Assembly: GCA_002083775.1 (NCBI GenBank) | Contig: MTEI01000009.1 | Span: forward strand, 62,001-126,000 | Direction: 5' to 3' | Length of the DNA stretch: 64,000 nucleotides | From: Rhodoferax ferrireducens | Lineage (GTDB): Bacteria > Pseudomonadota > Gammaproteobacteria > Burkholderiales > Burkholderiaceae_C | Part shown: positions 16,880 to 27,366 of the stretch, piece after piece | Numbering within the stretch: position 1 is the first letter of the stretch | Layout of the letters: each line of letters starts with the position of its first letter | Translations under genes and position numbers: made by a program | Notes under the pieces: generated by a model | Databases searched by the model: none | Told to the model about the DNA's origin: nothing | The model's input: the letters and a program-made list of their open reading frames with translations, nothing else

Positions 16880-18739
16880 TCAACCCCTGAAGCCCAGGAA
16901 CCACACCACCGCTGCAGCCACCACCAGCATCAGGGCCAAGTACGGCCAGCTGGAGGGTTTGTCGGCATACGGGTCGCTCAAAGTGCGCTGGGCATTGGCG
17001 GGCAGCTGCGCCACTTGGGTGAGCGAGGTGCCAAACGGAATGTTGATGCGCGCCCGCGCGTTGATGGCCCAGCCATTGGCGTCCAGGATCGGGCCGAGGT
17101 TGCGGCTGCGCAGCTTGAACCAGGCCAGCACCACGGCGGGCAGCGAGATGATCAGCATCAGCCCCACCACCACCAGCGGGATTTGCCACCAGGCCAGCGA
17201 AAACAGCCCGCTCATCACCGACACCGCCATGGTGCCAATGGCTCCCAGCGCCAGGCCAATGGCGGCAAAAATACCGGCAAACTTGCCCACGTCAAATGGC
17301 TGTGACGGCGGCGCAGCCGGTGGCGCCCCGGCCACGGCCGATTGGGTGGCACCCGTGGCTGACGCGGCCAGTCTGTCGCCCGACGCAGCCGCCTTGCTGG
17401 CAGCCAATTTCTGCAGTTGCGTGCCCACCAGACGGGCGACTGATTTGTAAGGTGACCAGAACGCCTGGCGCAGGCTGATCGGCTGGTCGATGATTTTGGT
17501 GATGGTGGCGTCCCAGTCGCGGCCCTGACGGTCGTAAAACACACCGTTGCGCCCGACCATGAGCTGATCAGAATCGCCCGCCGTGAACGCGGCGGCGATG
17601 CTGAGCTTGTCAGCACCGCGCACGCAGTCGCAATACACCAGACACACGCGCGACAGGCCCGCCAGCGCGGCGTGTTTGGCGGCATCGTTCACCGCCACGA
17701 CCAGTTCGCAAGAGCGGCCGTCCAGGTACAACGTGCCAATCTGGAAGGTGCCCTGGCCCTGGTGCGTGTAGAAATCACGGAAGGCCACAAAGTTGTTGGC
17801 CAGCGTCTGCAGGTCGCGCACATAGCGGGCCAGGCGCTCCAGGTCACGCAAGCCATCGCCTTCGGCCGAGGCGTCGGGTTTGGCGGCCAGCCAGGTGGTG
17901 TAGGCGGCCAGCTTGTCTTTGATGGTTTGCCAGTCGGCGGGGGTGAGCGTGTCTTGCGCGCCCAGCAGTGGCGAGACCACCGTGTCGCGCAAGGTGGCCA
18001 CGCGCGCGGCCCAGGCCGGGTTGATGCCACCGGTGAGCGCCAAGGTGGCTTCCGCGCTGACATGCGACAGCGGCAAGGCAATGATGGCCTCAGTGCCCGC
18101 CTGCAAGCTGCTCGGGGCCAGCGCCTTGAGCGCGTCTTCCGAGGCGTTGAGCACGCCACCGGCGCGCTCGTCAAACGCGGCCAGCTGGCAGCGGGTGAAA
18201 TAGTCTTGCACCTTGGCGTCCAACTCGGTCACCAGCGCGTGGGCGGCGGCGGTGGCTTCGCCCAGCGGCAGGGCGTCCACGCCTGCGGCCTCCCAGGCGG
18301 CCAGCGCGCGCGCGGCGTGGCTGGCCTGGGCGGCGCTGGCCTCACTCACAGTGAGCACATCGGCTTCGGTTTTGCCCAGTTCTTTGGCCAGCACCAGAGC
18401 GGCGGCCTTGATGAGCTTGCCCGCGTCGTCATCGTCACGGATCAGCGCCATGGGCACGCCGTCGCATTTTTGCACCAGCACATCGGGGCGGGTCAGGCGG
18501 CTGTTGACCCAGGCGATGGCGGCCAGCAGCTCGGGCGCGCGCACATGGCCGTCGTTGTCGCTGTCGATGAATTGCAGGCTGCGCGCATCAAACTCGATGC
18601 CTTGCACCGGGCAAGACAACGCCACCCAGAGCTTTTGGTCCAGTTCACCAAGTGCCAGCAGGTCAGCGGCTGTGTCAAGCTGCACCTGGTCAAAACCCCC
18701 GGCACGGAAAAAACGCCATTGATGTGCTGATTCAGCCAT
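16880..18739 (-). CDS. EF-hand-containing membrane protein of unknown function
   Basis: A 619-residue protein I cannot assign to a characterised family. Residues 59-70 (DSDNDGHVRAPE) form a canonical calcium-binding EF-hand loop: Asp at 1, 3 and 5, Gly at 6, aliphatic at 8, Glu at 12. The long middle (about 75-430) is soluble-looking and Ala-rich with probable helices; CLVYCDC lies near residue 355. An Ala/Pro/Ser linker (about 450-485) leads to two or three hydrophobic helices (about 490-550) and a last one at about 597-617, giving a C-terminal membrane anchor. AAGGAG precedes the ATG. It stands alone between the imuA control region and a small membrane-protein gene. A calcium-responsive role is only inferred. 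Confidence 0.75.
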   Translation of the reverse strand: MAESAHQWRFFRAGGFDQVQLDTAADLLALGELDQKLWVALSCPVQGIEFDARSLQFIDSDNDGHVRAPELLAAIAWVNSRLTRPDVLVQKCDGVPMALIRDDDDAGKLIKAAALVLAKELGKTEADVLTVSEASAAQASHAARALAAWEAAGVDALPLGEATAAAHALVTELDAKVQDYFTRCQLAAFDERAGGVLNASEDALKALAPSSLQAGTEAIIALPLSHVSAEATLALTGGINPAWAARVATLRDTVVSPLLGAQDTLTPADWQTIKDKLAAYTTWLAAKPDASAEGDGLRDLERLARYVRDLQTLANNFVAFRDFYTHQGQGTFQIGTLYLDGRSCELVVAVNDAAKHAALAGLSRVCLVYCDCVRGADKLSIAAAFTAGDSDQLMVGRNGVFYDRQGRDWDATITKIIDQPISLRQAFWSPYKSVARLVGTQLQKLAASKAAASGDRLAASATGATQSAVAGAPPAAPPSQPFDVGKFAGIFAAIGLALGAIGTMAVSVMSGLFSLAWWQIPLVVVGLMLIISLPAVVLAWFKLRSRNLGPILDANGWAINARARINIPFGTSLTQVAQLPANAQRTLSDPYADKPSSWPYLALMLVVAAAVVWFLGFRG

Positions 18740-18819
18740 GCTTGCTCCTTGTTGATGTGCATCAAATATAGTTGACTCCTATATTAGTGCCTGTCAGGCG
18801 CAGCCCTGTTGGTCAGAAG

Positions 18820-19191
18820 TTACAAACTGAACGCCCACGCCAAAAACATCACAAAACCCACCGATCCCAAGACGGTATGGGCGGCCAGCACGGTGCCACC
18901 CGTCTGGCGCGACCAGCGCCTGGCCACCACCGAGGTGGCAAACCCGGTGATCACCGCCAGCGCCAGCACCAGCGCAGCTGCTTTGCCGAACTGACCCGCA
19001 CTGACCGTGGCGCCATCAGGCGCGCCGCGCATCAGCATCACCACCGCCTCCATGCCAGCCAACCCGAGAAGGAGGTGAAAACCGATATGAAGAGGGTTGC
19101 TGCTGATGCGCCGCAGAAACTGCCAGCCCAGCCACAGCCCCAGGCCCATACAAGCCCCCAGAAGAAGCGCCACCAACATCATTGGCTTCAT
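18820..19191 (-). CDS. Small four-helix membrane protein
   Basis: A 123-residue hydrophobic protein with about four transmembrane segments (residues 3-24, 35-57, 68-88 and 100-121) and no recognisable catalytic motif. It begins 15 bp after the stop of the Bcr/CflA exporter on the same strand and is probably co-transcribed with it. No family name is offered. Confidence 0.65.
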   Translation of the reverse strand: MKPMMLVALLLGACMGLGLWLGWQFLRRISSNPLHIGFHLLLGLAGMEAVVMLMRGAPDGATVSAGQFGKAAALVLALAVITGFATSVVARRWSRQTGGTVLAAHTVLGSVGFVMFLAWAFSL

Positions 19192-19206
19192 TGCAGCGCC
19201 TGGAGG

Positions 19207-20448
19207 TCAGGCCGTATCGCCAATCGTCGGCCAGCGCCGGTGCAACAGCACCCAGGCCACCAAACCAATCAGCATCATGCCCAGCGAAGCCGCCGCCAGC
19301 GCCAGCGTGGAATGCATCACCAGCGGCGCCAGCAGCCCGGCCACCAGCCCGTTGGCACTCGACCCGATGAACGCCTGCAGACTTGACGCCATACCACGGC
19401 GATCCGGGTGCAAATCCAGCACCAGCAGGGTCACCACCGGCACCATCATGGCCCAGCCAAAGGCAAAAATGGCGATCGGGAACATGGCCCAGGCGGCGTT
19501 AGCGGTAAACACCGCGTTGGCCGCCAGATTGAGCAGCGCCACCGTCAGCATGATGACAAAACCGTGCCGGATCTGCCGTTTGGGCGCCAGCTTGCCCGCC
19601 ATGCGCCCACTGACCCAGGCGCCGCTCATGATGCCGCTGATGGTGAGCACAAAAAACCAGAAAAACTGCGTGGGTGCCAACGCCAGATGCTCGCCCAGAA
19701 AGGCCGGTGCCGACAGCACATACAAAAACATGCCGTTGAACGGAATGCCGCTGGCCAGCGCCAGCAAAAAGAAGCGCGGGTCGCGCCCCAGCTTCCAGTA
19801 GCCCTGCATCAGGTTGCTGACCTTGAGCGGCTGGCGGTGGCTCAGGTGCAGTGTCTCGGGCAGCAGCCGGTAATTGGCCACCCACAAAAACACGCCGACG
19901 CCGGTCAAAAACCAGAACACACTGTGCCAGCCCAGGTGGGCATACAACACCCCGCCAATCATCGGTGCCACGGCGGGTGCCACACCAAAGTAAATGGTGA
20001 TCTGGCTCATGACCTTTTGCGCCTGCGCGGGCGGGAACATGTCGCGCACCACCGCCCGCGACACCACAATGCCCGCCCCGGTGGTCAAGCCCTGCACCGC
20101 CCGGAAAAAAATCAGCTGCCCAATGCTTTGCGACAGCGCACAACCCATCGACGCCAGGGTAAACGCCGCCAGCCCCCACAACACCACCGGCCTGCGGCCC
20201 ACGCTGTCTGACAGTGCGCCGTGAAACAGACTCATGAAGGCAAAGCCAAACAGATATGCCGACAGCGTCTGCTGCATCTGCACCGGCGTGGCGCTCAGCG
20301 ACGTGGCAATGCCCGAAAACGCCGGGATGTAGGTGTCAATCGAGAACGGCCCGAGCATGCCCAGCATGGCCAGCAGAACCGCCAGCGCCCAGCGCGGCGC
20401 TTGCCACAGGTGGTGAGCGTCAGGGTTCACCGGCGGTACACCCAGCAA
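19207..20448 (-). CDS. Bcr/CflA-family drug:proton antiporter (MFS)
   Basis: A major-facilitator exporter of about 413 residues with 12 predicted helices. The Bcr/CflA signature PFSIDTYIPAF lies in helix 1, MFS motif A appears as GALSDSVGRRPVVLWG, and motif C-like glycines follow in GVAPAVAPMIGGVL. The family exports chloramphenicol, bicyclomycin, sulfonamides or small peptides; the substrate cannot be predicted here. The frame opens with TTG at 20448 without a good ribosome site; GTG at 20430 is an alternative. A repeat copy lies in the gap upstream. Confidence 0.88.
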   Translation of the reverse strand: MLGVPPVNPDAHHLWQAPRWALAVLLAMLGMLGPFSIDTYIPAFSGIATSLSATPVQMQQTLSAYLFGFAFMSLFHGALSDSVGRRPVVLWGLAAFTLASMGCALSQSIGQLIFFRAVQGLTTGAGIVVSRAVVRDMFPPAQAQKVMSQITIYFGVAPAVAPMIGGVLYAHLGWHSVFWFLTGVGVFLWVANYRLLPETLHLSHRQPLKVSNLMQGYWKLGRDPRFFLLALASGIPFNGMFLYVLSAPAFLGEHLALAPTQFFWFFVLTISGIMSGAWVSGRMAGKLAPKRQIRHGFVIMLTVALLNLAANAVFTANAAWAMFPIAIFAFGWAMMVPVVTLLVLDLHPDRRGMASSLQAFIGSSANGLVAGLLAPLVMHSTLALAAASLGMMLIGLVAWVLLHRRWPTIGDTA

Positions 20449-20644
20449 GGAGAATCGTCAAATGCGGGGGGTGGGTCAAAAGACATGAACAGGTGGGTAG
20501 CAGCTGGTTGGCAGGCCAAAGTGGGGGAGGGGGTGGAAGAAAGCCAGCGGGAACGGAATTCTTCAGCCGCCTGATTATGCAGATTTACCGCGATCTGCGG
20601 GCCTGTGGCCCTGCCGATGCGACCGATGATTTCCAATGTTTTCT

Positions 20645-20690
20645 GGCTCTAGCCCTTATGCAAAAAGAATACGTCGCTATTGGTTCAATA
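20645..20690. repeat. Dispersed palindrome, partly decayed, intergenic
   Basis: The left part GGCTCTAGCCCTTATGCA is intact. The right arm has decayed (AAAAGAATACGTC), but the CTATTGGTTCAATAG flank remains. It lies between the TerC gene and the MFS exporter. Confidence 0.65.
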
Positions 20691-20707
20691 GTACTTTGAG
20701 CGCCGTC

Positions 20708-21442
20708 TCATTCCCTGTTGGTGTGTTGGTCCCCGGCGGATGGACTGAGCGCGATGGCAACGCGCGGTGCCTGACGGCTGCCCAGCCACTTGCCAACAAC
20801 CACCACCAACACCGCCCCGGTACCGGCAAACAGGGCATGGCCATAGGGCAGACCTTTGGAAATAGCCTCGGGTGTCGCCTGATCAGTGATCAGCATGCCC
20901 CCGGCAATCCAGCCCAAGAGCGCGGCACCCAGAGTGATGACCACCGGGAAACGGTCCATGAGGGTCAGCACCAGTTTGCTGCCCCAGACCACGATCGGGA
21001 TCGACACCAAGATGCCGAAGGTCACCAGCACCATGGAGCCATGCGAGGCACCCGCCACGGCAATCACGTTGTCCAGGCTCATCACGGCGTCGGCCACCAC
21101 AATGGTTTTGATGGCGGCCAGCAGCGTGGTGCCGCCGTCGATCATGTCGTGCTCGTCTTCGTGCTCGGGCAGCATCAGTTTGATGCCTATCCATAGCAGC
21201 AGCAGCCCCCCCGCGATCTTCAGGTAAGGCACGGCCAGCAGTTGCAGGGCAAAAAAGATCATCACCACGCGCAAGCCAATGGCGCCCACCACGCCCCAGA
21301 AAATGCCTTTGTTGCGCTGCTCGGCGGGCAGCTTGCGGCAGGCCAGGGCGATCACCACGGCGTTGTCGCCGCCCAACATGATGTCAATCGCAATGATCTG
21401 CAGAACGGCGATCCAGAAGAGGGAAGAGGTGAGATCAGGCAT
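20708..21442 (-). CDS. TerC-family integral membrane protein
   Basis: A 244-residue membrane protein of the TerC/YjbE group, with about seven helices. Conserved acidic motifs in the membrane are GGDNAVVIALACRKLP (near residue 24) and MSLDNVIAVAGASHG (near residue 120). An acidic loop EHEDEHDMIDGG (about 92-103) could bind metal. TerC relatives are linked to manganese export or metallation of exported enzymes and to tellurium resistance; which applies here is not known. No manganese riboswitch fold was seen in the short upstream gap, which instead holds a repeat copy. Confidence 0.88.
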   Translation of the reverse strand: MPDLTSSLFWIAVLQIIAIDIMLGGDNAVVIALACRKLPAEQRNKGIFWGVVGAIGLRVVMIFFALQLLAVPYLKIAGGLLLLWIGIKLMLPEHEDEHDMIDGGTTLLAAIKTIVVADAVMSLDNVIAVAGASHGSMVLVTFGILVSIPIVVWGSKLVLTLMDRFPVVITLGAALLGWIAGGMLITDQATPEAISKGLPYGHALFAGTGAVLVVVVGKWLGSRQAPRVAIALSPSAGDQHTNRE

Positions 21443-21507
21443 GGAGAGAAGTCGGATTCAGAGTGTTTTGTAGCGGCACCTGCTTTGCCAATTTTCATAC
21501 AAGAAAA

Positions 21508-21550
21508 AGGCCTCCAGCCCTTATCTTTAAAGGGCTAGTAGCTACTAAAT
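21508..21550. repeat. Dispersed palindrome between uxuA and terC
   Basis: AGGCCTCCAGCCCTTATCTT followed by TAAAGGGCTAGTAGCTAC gives a good stem (AGCCCTT/AAGGGCT). It lies just after the uxuA stop and could form a hairpin in that transcript. Confidence 0.85.
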
Positions 21551-21555
21551 TTGCA

Positions 21556-22605
21556 TCATTTGGCAGGGACGTATTTGCTGACGGCTTCCCACAGACCTTG
21601 CAGGTAAACCGCGCCCAGCGCCCGGTCATACAGGCCGTAGCCTGGTTTGCCGGTCTCCCCCCAGATCATGCGGCCATGGTCCGGGCGCACATAACCCTCA
21701 AAGCCCACATCGTGGTAGGCCTTGACGATGGCGGCCATGTCCAACGAGCCGTCACAGGAGTTGTGGGTGGACTCGTAAAAGGTGCCATCTTCTTCAACCT
21801 TGACATTGCGCAGGTGACCGAAGTGGATGCGGCCCTGGCCACCAAATTCTTTCACCAGCGAAGGGATGTTGTTGCACAGGTCAGCCCCCAGCGAGCCCGA
21901 GCACAGGGTGATGCCGTTGGCTTTGGAGTCAACGATCTTGACCAGTCGGGCCAGGTCGTCACGGTTTTTGACGATGCGTGGCAGGCCAAAAATGGGGCGC
22001 GGTGGGTCATCGGGGTGCATGGCCATCTTCATGCCCACCTCTTCAGCGACTGGAATGATGGCTTTGAGGAAGTAGCCGAGGTTAGACCACAGGGTTTCTT
22101 CGTCAACCGCCTTGTACTCGGCCAGCAGGCTTTTGAGTTGCGCAGGCTGGTAGCTGGCATCCCAACCCGGCAGAGAAATACCTTTTTCCGGGTCGATCTC
22201 GGCCACCGCTTTGGCATCAAAGGCCAGGGTGAAGGAGCCGTCAGGCAGTTCCTTGGCCATTTCGGTGCGGGTCCAGTCAAATACCGGCATGAAGTTGTAG
22301 CAAATCACTTTCACGCCCACCGCCGCGCAGTTGCGGATGTTTTGCTGGAAGTTCGCAATCAGCCGGTCACGCGTGGGTTTGCCGAGTTTGATGTCTTCGT
22401 GCATCGGCACGCTTTCCACCACCTCAAACTTCAGCCCGACGCCTTCGATGCGCGCACGCAGCGCCTGCAGTTTTTCCACCGGCCAGACCTCGCCCACCGG
22501 CACGTCGTAAATGGCAGAAACAATGCCGTACATGCCCGGAATCTGGCGGATGTATTCCAGCTTGACTGGATCGGATTCGCCGTACCAGCGGAAAGTCATT
22601 TTCAT
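21556..22605 (-). CDS. uxuA: Mannonate dehydratase
   Basis: Dehydrates D-mannonate to 2-keto-3-deoxy-D-gluconate (KDG) in glucuronate breakdown. At 349 residues it matches bacterial UxuA. Motifs include [20 protein letters not shown] at the start, [36 protein letters not shown] and [13 protein letters not shown], carrying the metal-binding His, Cys and Asp residues. AAGGAG lies upstream of the ATG. It is the last gene of a uxaC-uxuB-uxuA run on the minus strand. Confidence 0.96.
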   Translation of the reverse strand: MKMTFRWYGESDPVKLEYIRQIPGMYGIVSAIYDVPVGEVWPVEKLQALRARIEGVGLKFEVVESVPMHEDIKLGKPTRDRLIANFQQNIRNCAAVGVKVICYNFMPVFDWTRTEMAKELPDGSFTLAFDAKAVAEIDPEKGISLPGWDASYQPAQLKSLLAEYKAVDEETLWSNLGYFLKAIIPVAEEVGMKMAMHPDDPPRPIFGLPRIVKNRDDLARLVKIVDSKANGITLCSGSLGADLCNNIPSLVKEFGGQGRIHFGHLRNVKVEEDGTFYESTHNSCDGSLDMAAIVKAYHDVGFEGYVRPDHGRMIWGETGKPGYGLYDRALGAVYLQGLWEAVSKYVPAK

Positions 22606-22643
22606 GGGGTCTACTCCTTGTGTTCGGGTAATTGTGGTGGGCG

Positions 22644-24107
22644 TTACAGAGCGAGCTGCGGGGCGCTGGCCACGTCAGGGTCGGCAGCCAGCTCCTGAAA
22701 ACCAGCCAGCAACTCGGCCCTGAAGCCGTCGTGCTGCGCCAGGTCGGTGCCGAATATTTTCTGGATTGATAGCAGCTCACCCAGTATGTCATTGGGCTGG
22801 GGGCTGATTTTGGCCTTGGACAGAATCTCCGCTGAGAGGGGGTCGTTGAGCACCGCGCCGGGGGTGTGGGCGGCCTTCAACACAAAGTGCATCCAGCCCG
22901 CCAGTGCCTTGGCCAAGGCAGGTGAGGGCAGACCGCGCGCCAGGCGCTCGCGCAAGGTAGCAAGCAAGCGTTGCGGCAGTTTTTGCGAGCCGTCCATGGC
23001 AATCTGCAGCGTGCGGTGTTTCAGGGCCGGGTTGCAAAAGCGTTTTTTCAGCTGCTCTACATAGTCTGCCGGGTCCACGCCAGCGGGCGCGTGGAGCACT
23101 TGCAGAACTTCAGCCCACAAGTCGTCCAACAGGGTGGTGATGAGCGGCAGTTGCATGGCATCGGCCACAGTGTCGCGCCCAGTGAGCTGGCCCAGGTAGG
23201 CCAAGGTGGAATGGGCGCCGTTGAGGCAGCGCAGTTTCATGGCTTCCCAGTCTTCAATCTCGTTGGAAAACACCGCACCACCCAGTGTCCAGTCGGGGCG
23301 GCCCAGGCTGAAGTCGTCTTCAATCACCCACTGCACAAAACCTTCGGTGACGATCGGCCAGGCATCCTGCATGCCCAGCTGGGCGTTCACATAAGCACGG
23401 TCGGCATCGGTGGTGGCCGGGGTGATGCGATCGACCATGGTGCAGGGAAAGCGCACTTGGCCATTGATCCAATTTGCTAGTTCACTGTCAATTTTTTCAG
23501 CAAACGCCAGTACGGCGGCGCGCGCGGTTTTGCCGTTGTTGGGCAGGTTGTCGCAACTCAGCACGGTAAACGGTGCCAAACCAGCCGCACGGCGCAGGCG
23601 CAGTGCTTCAACGATCAGGCCCAGAATGGTTTTGGGCTGGCGCGGGTTGGCCAGGTCGGCGGCCACCATCGGTGCGTTGAGCAGCAGCTGGCCGCTGGCC
23701 ACGTCCAGGTAATAACCTTTCTCGGTCACGGTCAGGCTGACGATGCGGGTCTCGGCAGCGGCCATGTGCGCCAGCACCTTGGGCAGATCGTCCGCGCCAC
23801 CGAGCAGCTCGGTGATGGCACCAACCACCTGTAACTGCTCTGCATCGGCGGAGCGCTCCACCAGGGTGTACAGGCCGTCTTGTGGGGTAAGCGCGTCGCG
23901 GGTGGCGGTGGTCATCAACCCGGCACCCACGGTGCCCCAGCGCAGGTCGCCACTGGCCAGCACCGCCTCAGTCATCACCGCCTGGTGTGCGCGGTGGAAT
24001 GCGCCTACGCCCAGGTGGACGATGCCGTTGGTGACCTGGCTGCGGTCATAGGTGGGGCGCAGCACGTTGGCTGGCAGCTGGTTCAAATGTGCTTTACAGA
24101 GTTGCAT
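22644..24107 (-). CDS. uxuB: Fructuronate reductase (mannitol dehydrogenase family)
   Basis: Reduces D-fructuronate to D-mannonate with NADH. It has 487 residues, like E. coli UxuB, and follows it through [18 protein letters not shown] (Rossmann start), [46 protein letters not shown] and [16 protein letters not shown] with the catalytic Lys and Asn. It sits between uxaC and uxuA with short gaps (15 and 38 bp), so the three are one operon. No uxaB (tagaturonate reductase) is seen in the window although uxaA is present. Confidence 0.94.
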   Translation of the reverse strand: MQLCKAHLNQLPANVLRPTYDRSQVTNGIVHLGVGAFHRAHQAVMTEAVLASGDLRWGTVGAGLMTTATRDALTPQDGLYTLVERSADAEQLQVVGAITELLGGADDLPKVLAHMAAAETRIVSLTVTEKGYYLDVASGQLLLNAPMVAADLANPRQPKTILGLIVEALRLRRAAGLAPFTVLSCDNLPNNGKTARAAVLAFAEKIDSELANWINGQVRFPCTMVDRITPATTDADRAYVNAQLGMQDAWPIVTEGFVQWVIEDDFSLGRPDWTLGGAVFSNEIEDWEAMKLRCLNGAHSTLAYLGQLTGRDTVADAMQLPLITTLLDDLWAEVLQVLHAPAGVDPADYVEQLKKRFCNPALKHRTLQIAMDGSQKLPQRLLATLRERLARGLPSPALAKALAGWMHFVLKAAHTPGAVLNDPLSAEILSKAKISPQPNDILGELLSIQKIFGTDLAQHDGFRAELLAGFQELAADPDVASAPQLAL

Positions 24108-24122
24108 GTCAGGCTCTCGGGT

Positions 24123-25544
24123 TCAGTCCACCACGCCGGGAATGGCAAAGTAATTTTTTGCGTTACGGTAACTGATGTCTTGCACCATGCTGCCAAAGGT
24201 GTCGAAATCGGGTGGAATCTCGCCGCTTTCCATCCAGCCACCCACCAGCGCGCACAACACCCGGCGGAAGTATTCGTGCCGAGGGAAGGACAAAAAGCTG
24301 CGCGAATCGGTCAGCATGCCGACAAAACGCGACAGCAGGCCCAGGTTGCCAAGACTCACCATCTGCTGGCGCATGCCGTCGATGTGGTCGTTGAACCACC
24401 AAGCCGAACCCATCTGTATCTTGCCAGGACTGGATCCGTCCTGGAAGCAGCCCATCACCGTGCCCAGCACCGCCAGGTCATTCGGGTTGAGTGAATAGAG
24501 GATGGTTTTGGGCAGCAAGTTCTCGCTTTGAAGCGCGTTCATGAACGCAGCCAGGCGGGGGGCGATGGGTTCGTCGTTCACCGCGTCATAGCCGGTGTCA
24601 GGGCCGAGCGTCTTGAACATGACGGTGTTCAGGTTGCGAATGGCCGACAGGTGCAACTGCATGGCCCAACCGCGTTTGGCGTTCATGCGGCCTACTTCCA
24701 GCAGCACCGCTGTCTTGAAGGTGTCGGCTTCCTGGCGGCTAGGGGCGGCGCCTTGCAGCATCTTGGCAAACACATGTTGCACTGTCATGGCCGAGCCAAA
24801 GGTGGCAAAAGGTGCCACCAAGCCGTGGTCTGAAGCGCGGCAACCCAGCGCATGAAAGGCGCTGTGGCGGCTCTCCAGCGCTTGAATCAACGCGGTGTAG
24901 GACCCAATGTCCACATTGGCCGCAGCACCCAGACGGCTGAGGTAAGCCTGCCAGGCTGGCAGATCGTCCACCGCCAGCGCCCGGTCCGGGCGGAAGCTGG
25001 GCACCATCACGGGTTGATCCGCTTGACGCACTTTGGCGTAGGCGATATGGTGCTCCAGTGTGTCAGCCGGGTCGTCGGTGGTGCCGACAGCGCGCACTTT
25101 CATGCACTGCAGCAGCGAGCGGGCACCGAATTCGGGGCGCACGATCTGGGCGTTGCAGGCATCCCAAATGGCCGGGGCGGTTTTTTCAGATAACGCCTCG
25201 TCGATGCCAAAGTAGCGCTGCAGCTCCAGATGAGTCCAGTGGTACAGCGGGTTGCCTACCAGGCGCGGCACGGTTTTGGCCCAGGCCAGAAAGGTGCGGT
25301 AGTCCGCCTCGTGCCCGGTGACGTCGTCTTCACGCACGCCGTTGGAGCGCATGGCGCGCCATTTGTAGTGGTCACCACCGAGCCAGGCGTGAGCCAGATT
25401 GCGAAAGGTGGCGTTGCTGGCAATGTCGGCTGGGGGTAGATGGCAGTGGTAGTCAATGATCGGCATCTGCGCCGCAAACTCATGAAACAGCCGCCGGGAG
25501 CATTCATCAGGCAAAAGGAAGTCGGCATTCATGAAAGGCTTCAT
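24123..25544 (-). CDS. uxaC: Glucuronate/galacturonate isomerase
   Basis: Isomerises D-glucuronate to fructuronate and D-galacturonate to tagaturonate, the shared first step of hexuronate catabolism. At 473 residues it has the amidohydrolase-type metal site IIDYHCHLPP near residue 30 and conserved blocks WLGGDHYKWRAMRSNGV and SAWWFNDHIDGMRQQM. The start ATG at 25544 has GGAG upstream. It leads the uxaC-uxuB-uxuA operon and is divergent from the TRAP transporter. Confidence 0.96.
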   Translation of the reverse strand: MKPFMNADFLLPDECSRRLFHEFAAQMPIIDYHCHLPPADIASNATFRNLAHAWLGGDHYKWRAMRSNGVREDDVTGHEADYRTFLAWAKTVPRLVGNPLYHWTHLELQRYFGIDEALSEKTAPAIWDACNAQIVRPEFGARSLLQCMKVRAVGTTDDPADTLEHHIAYAKVRQADQPVMVPSFRPDRALAVDDLPAWQAYLSRLGAAANVDIGSYTALIQALESRHSAFHALGCRASDHGLVAPFATFGSAMTVQHVFAKMLQGAAPSRQEADTFKTAVLLEVGRMNAKRGWAMQLHLSAIRNLNTVMFKTLGPDTGYDAVNDEPIAPRLAAFMNALQSENLLPKTILYSLNPNDLAVLGTVMGCFQDGSSPGKIQMGSAWWFNDHIDGMRQQMVSLGNLGLLSRFVGMLTDSRSFLSFPRHEYFRRVLCALVGGWMESGEIPPDFDTFGSMVQDISYRNAKNYFAIPGVVD

Positions 25545-25614
25545 CAGGTTACTCCGTATCGGGTTGGTTGGCGCTCGCGAACTTTACATCAAGCAGAACG
25601 ATAATTCAATCAAT

Positions 25615-26792
<1,178 letters not shown>

Positions 26793-26823
26793 CGCGAGGT
26801 TGAACAAAACCGTTTGAGGATGT

Positions 26824-26860
26824 TGCCCGAAAGTGTCGTGGCGCTTTCGGGCATTTTTTT
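26824..26860 (+). terminator. Attenuator-like terminator between dctP and dctQ
   Basis: A 10-bp perfect stem (TGCCCGAAAG at 26824-26833, CTTTCGGGCA at 26844-26853) is followed by seven T. Inside the operon it should reduce membrane-subunit expression relative to the binding protein. Confidence 0.85.
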
Positions 26861-26871
26861 GGAGTGATGCA

Positions 26872-27366
26872 ATGCAATGGCTGACTTGGCTCAATTCCCG
26901 GCTGTCCCGGTGGGCGCTTTATCTGGCTGTGGCCTGCCTGATGGGTATCGTCGGCGTGGTGTTTGGCTCGGTCATCTGGCGCTATGTACTCAACGACGCA
27001 CCCGCCTGGTCAGAACAGGTGGCGCTGATTTTGGTGATTAACGTGGCCATGTTTGGCGCTGCTGCCGGCGTGCGCGATGAGGGTCACATCGGCATGGAGT
27101 CGCTCACCAGCCTGCTGCCGCCCCGAATGCAATTTTGGGTGGGCAATGTGGTGGGCGTGGTCACCATCGTGTTTGGTGGTTTCCTGTGCTGGGGCTGCTG
27201 GACCATGGCCATGTCGGTCTGGCCCAACCTGATTCCTACCCTGGACATTTCAGAGGCCTGGCGCTACCTGCCGTGCGTGGTGGCGGGGGCCATGATCATC
27301 CTGTTTTCGATTGAGCATCTGATTGCCATGTCAACCCACAAGAAAGTGACTCCATCATGGCACTGA
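26872..27366 (+). CDS. TRAP transporter small permease (DctQ)
   Basis: The small membrane subunit with four helices, 164 residues from ATG 26872. This start is preferred over the longer frame because GGAG lies 7 nt upstream and the preceding codons run through a terminator stem. Typical DctQ features are helix 1 (YLAVACLMGIVGVVFGSVIW), RYVLNDAPAWSEQVALILVI and ACGVRDEGHIG-type residues at about 55-65. Its last 10 bases overlap the start of dctM, which suggests translational coupling. Confidence 0.92.
   Translation: MQWLTWLNSRLSRWALYLAVACLMGIVGVVFGSVIWRYVLNDAPAWSEQVALILVINVAMFGAAAGVRDEGHIGMESLTSLLPPRMQFWVGNVVGVVTIVFGGFLCWGCWTMAMSVWPNLIPTLDISEAWRYLPCVVAGAMIILFSIEHLIAMSTHKKVTPSWH

Noticed and set aside
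17672..18730. Long plus-strand frame opposite the EF-hand protein gene
   Set aside because: Composition (Gly/Gln/Arg/His-rich) is typical of an antisense shadow; the minus-strand gene has a proper start, EF-hand and membrane helices.
21443..21555. Possible manganese (yybP-ykoY) riboswitch before the TerC gene
   Set aside because: The gap is only 113 bp, holds a repeat copy and shows none of the conserved riboswitch blocks.
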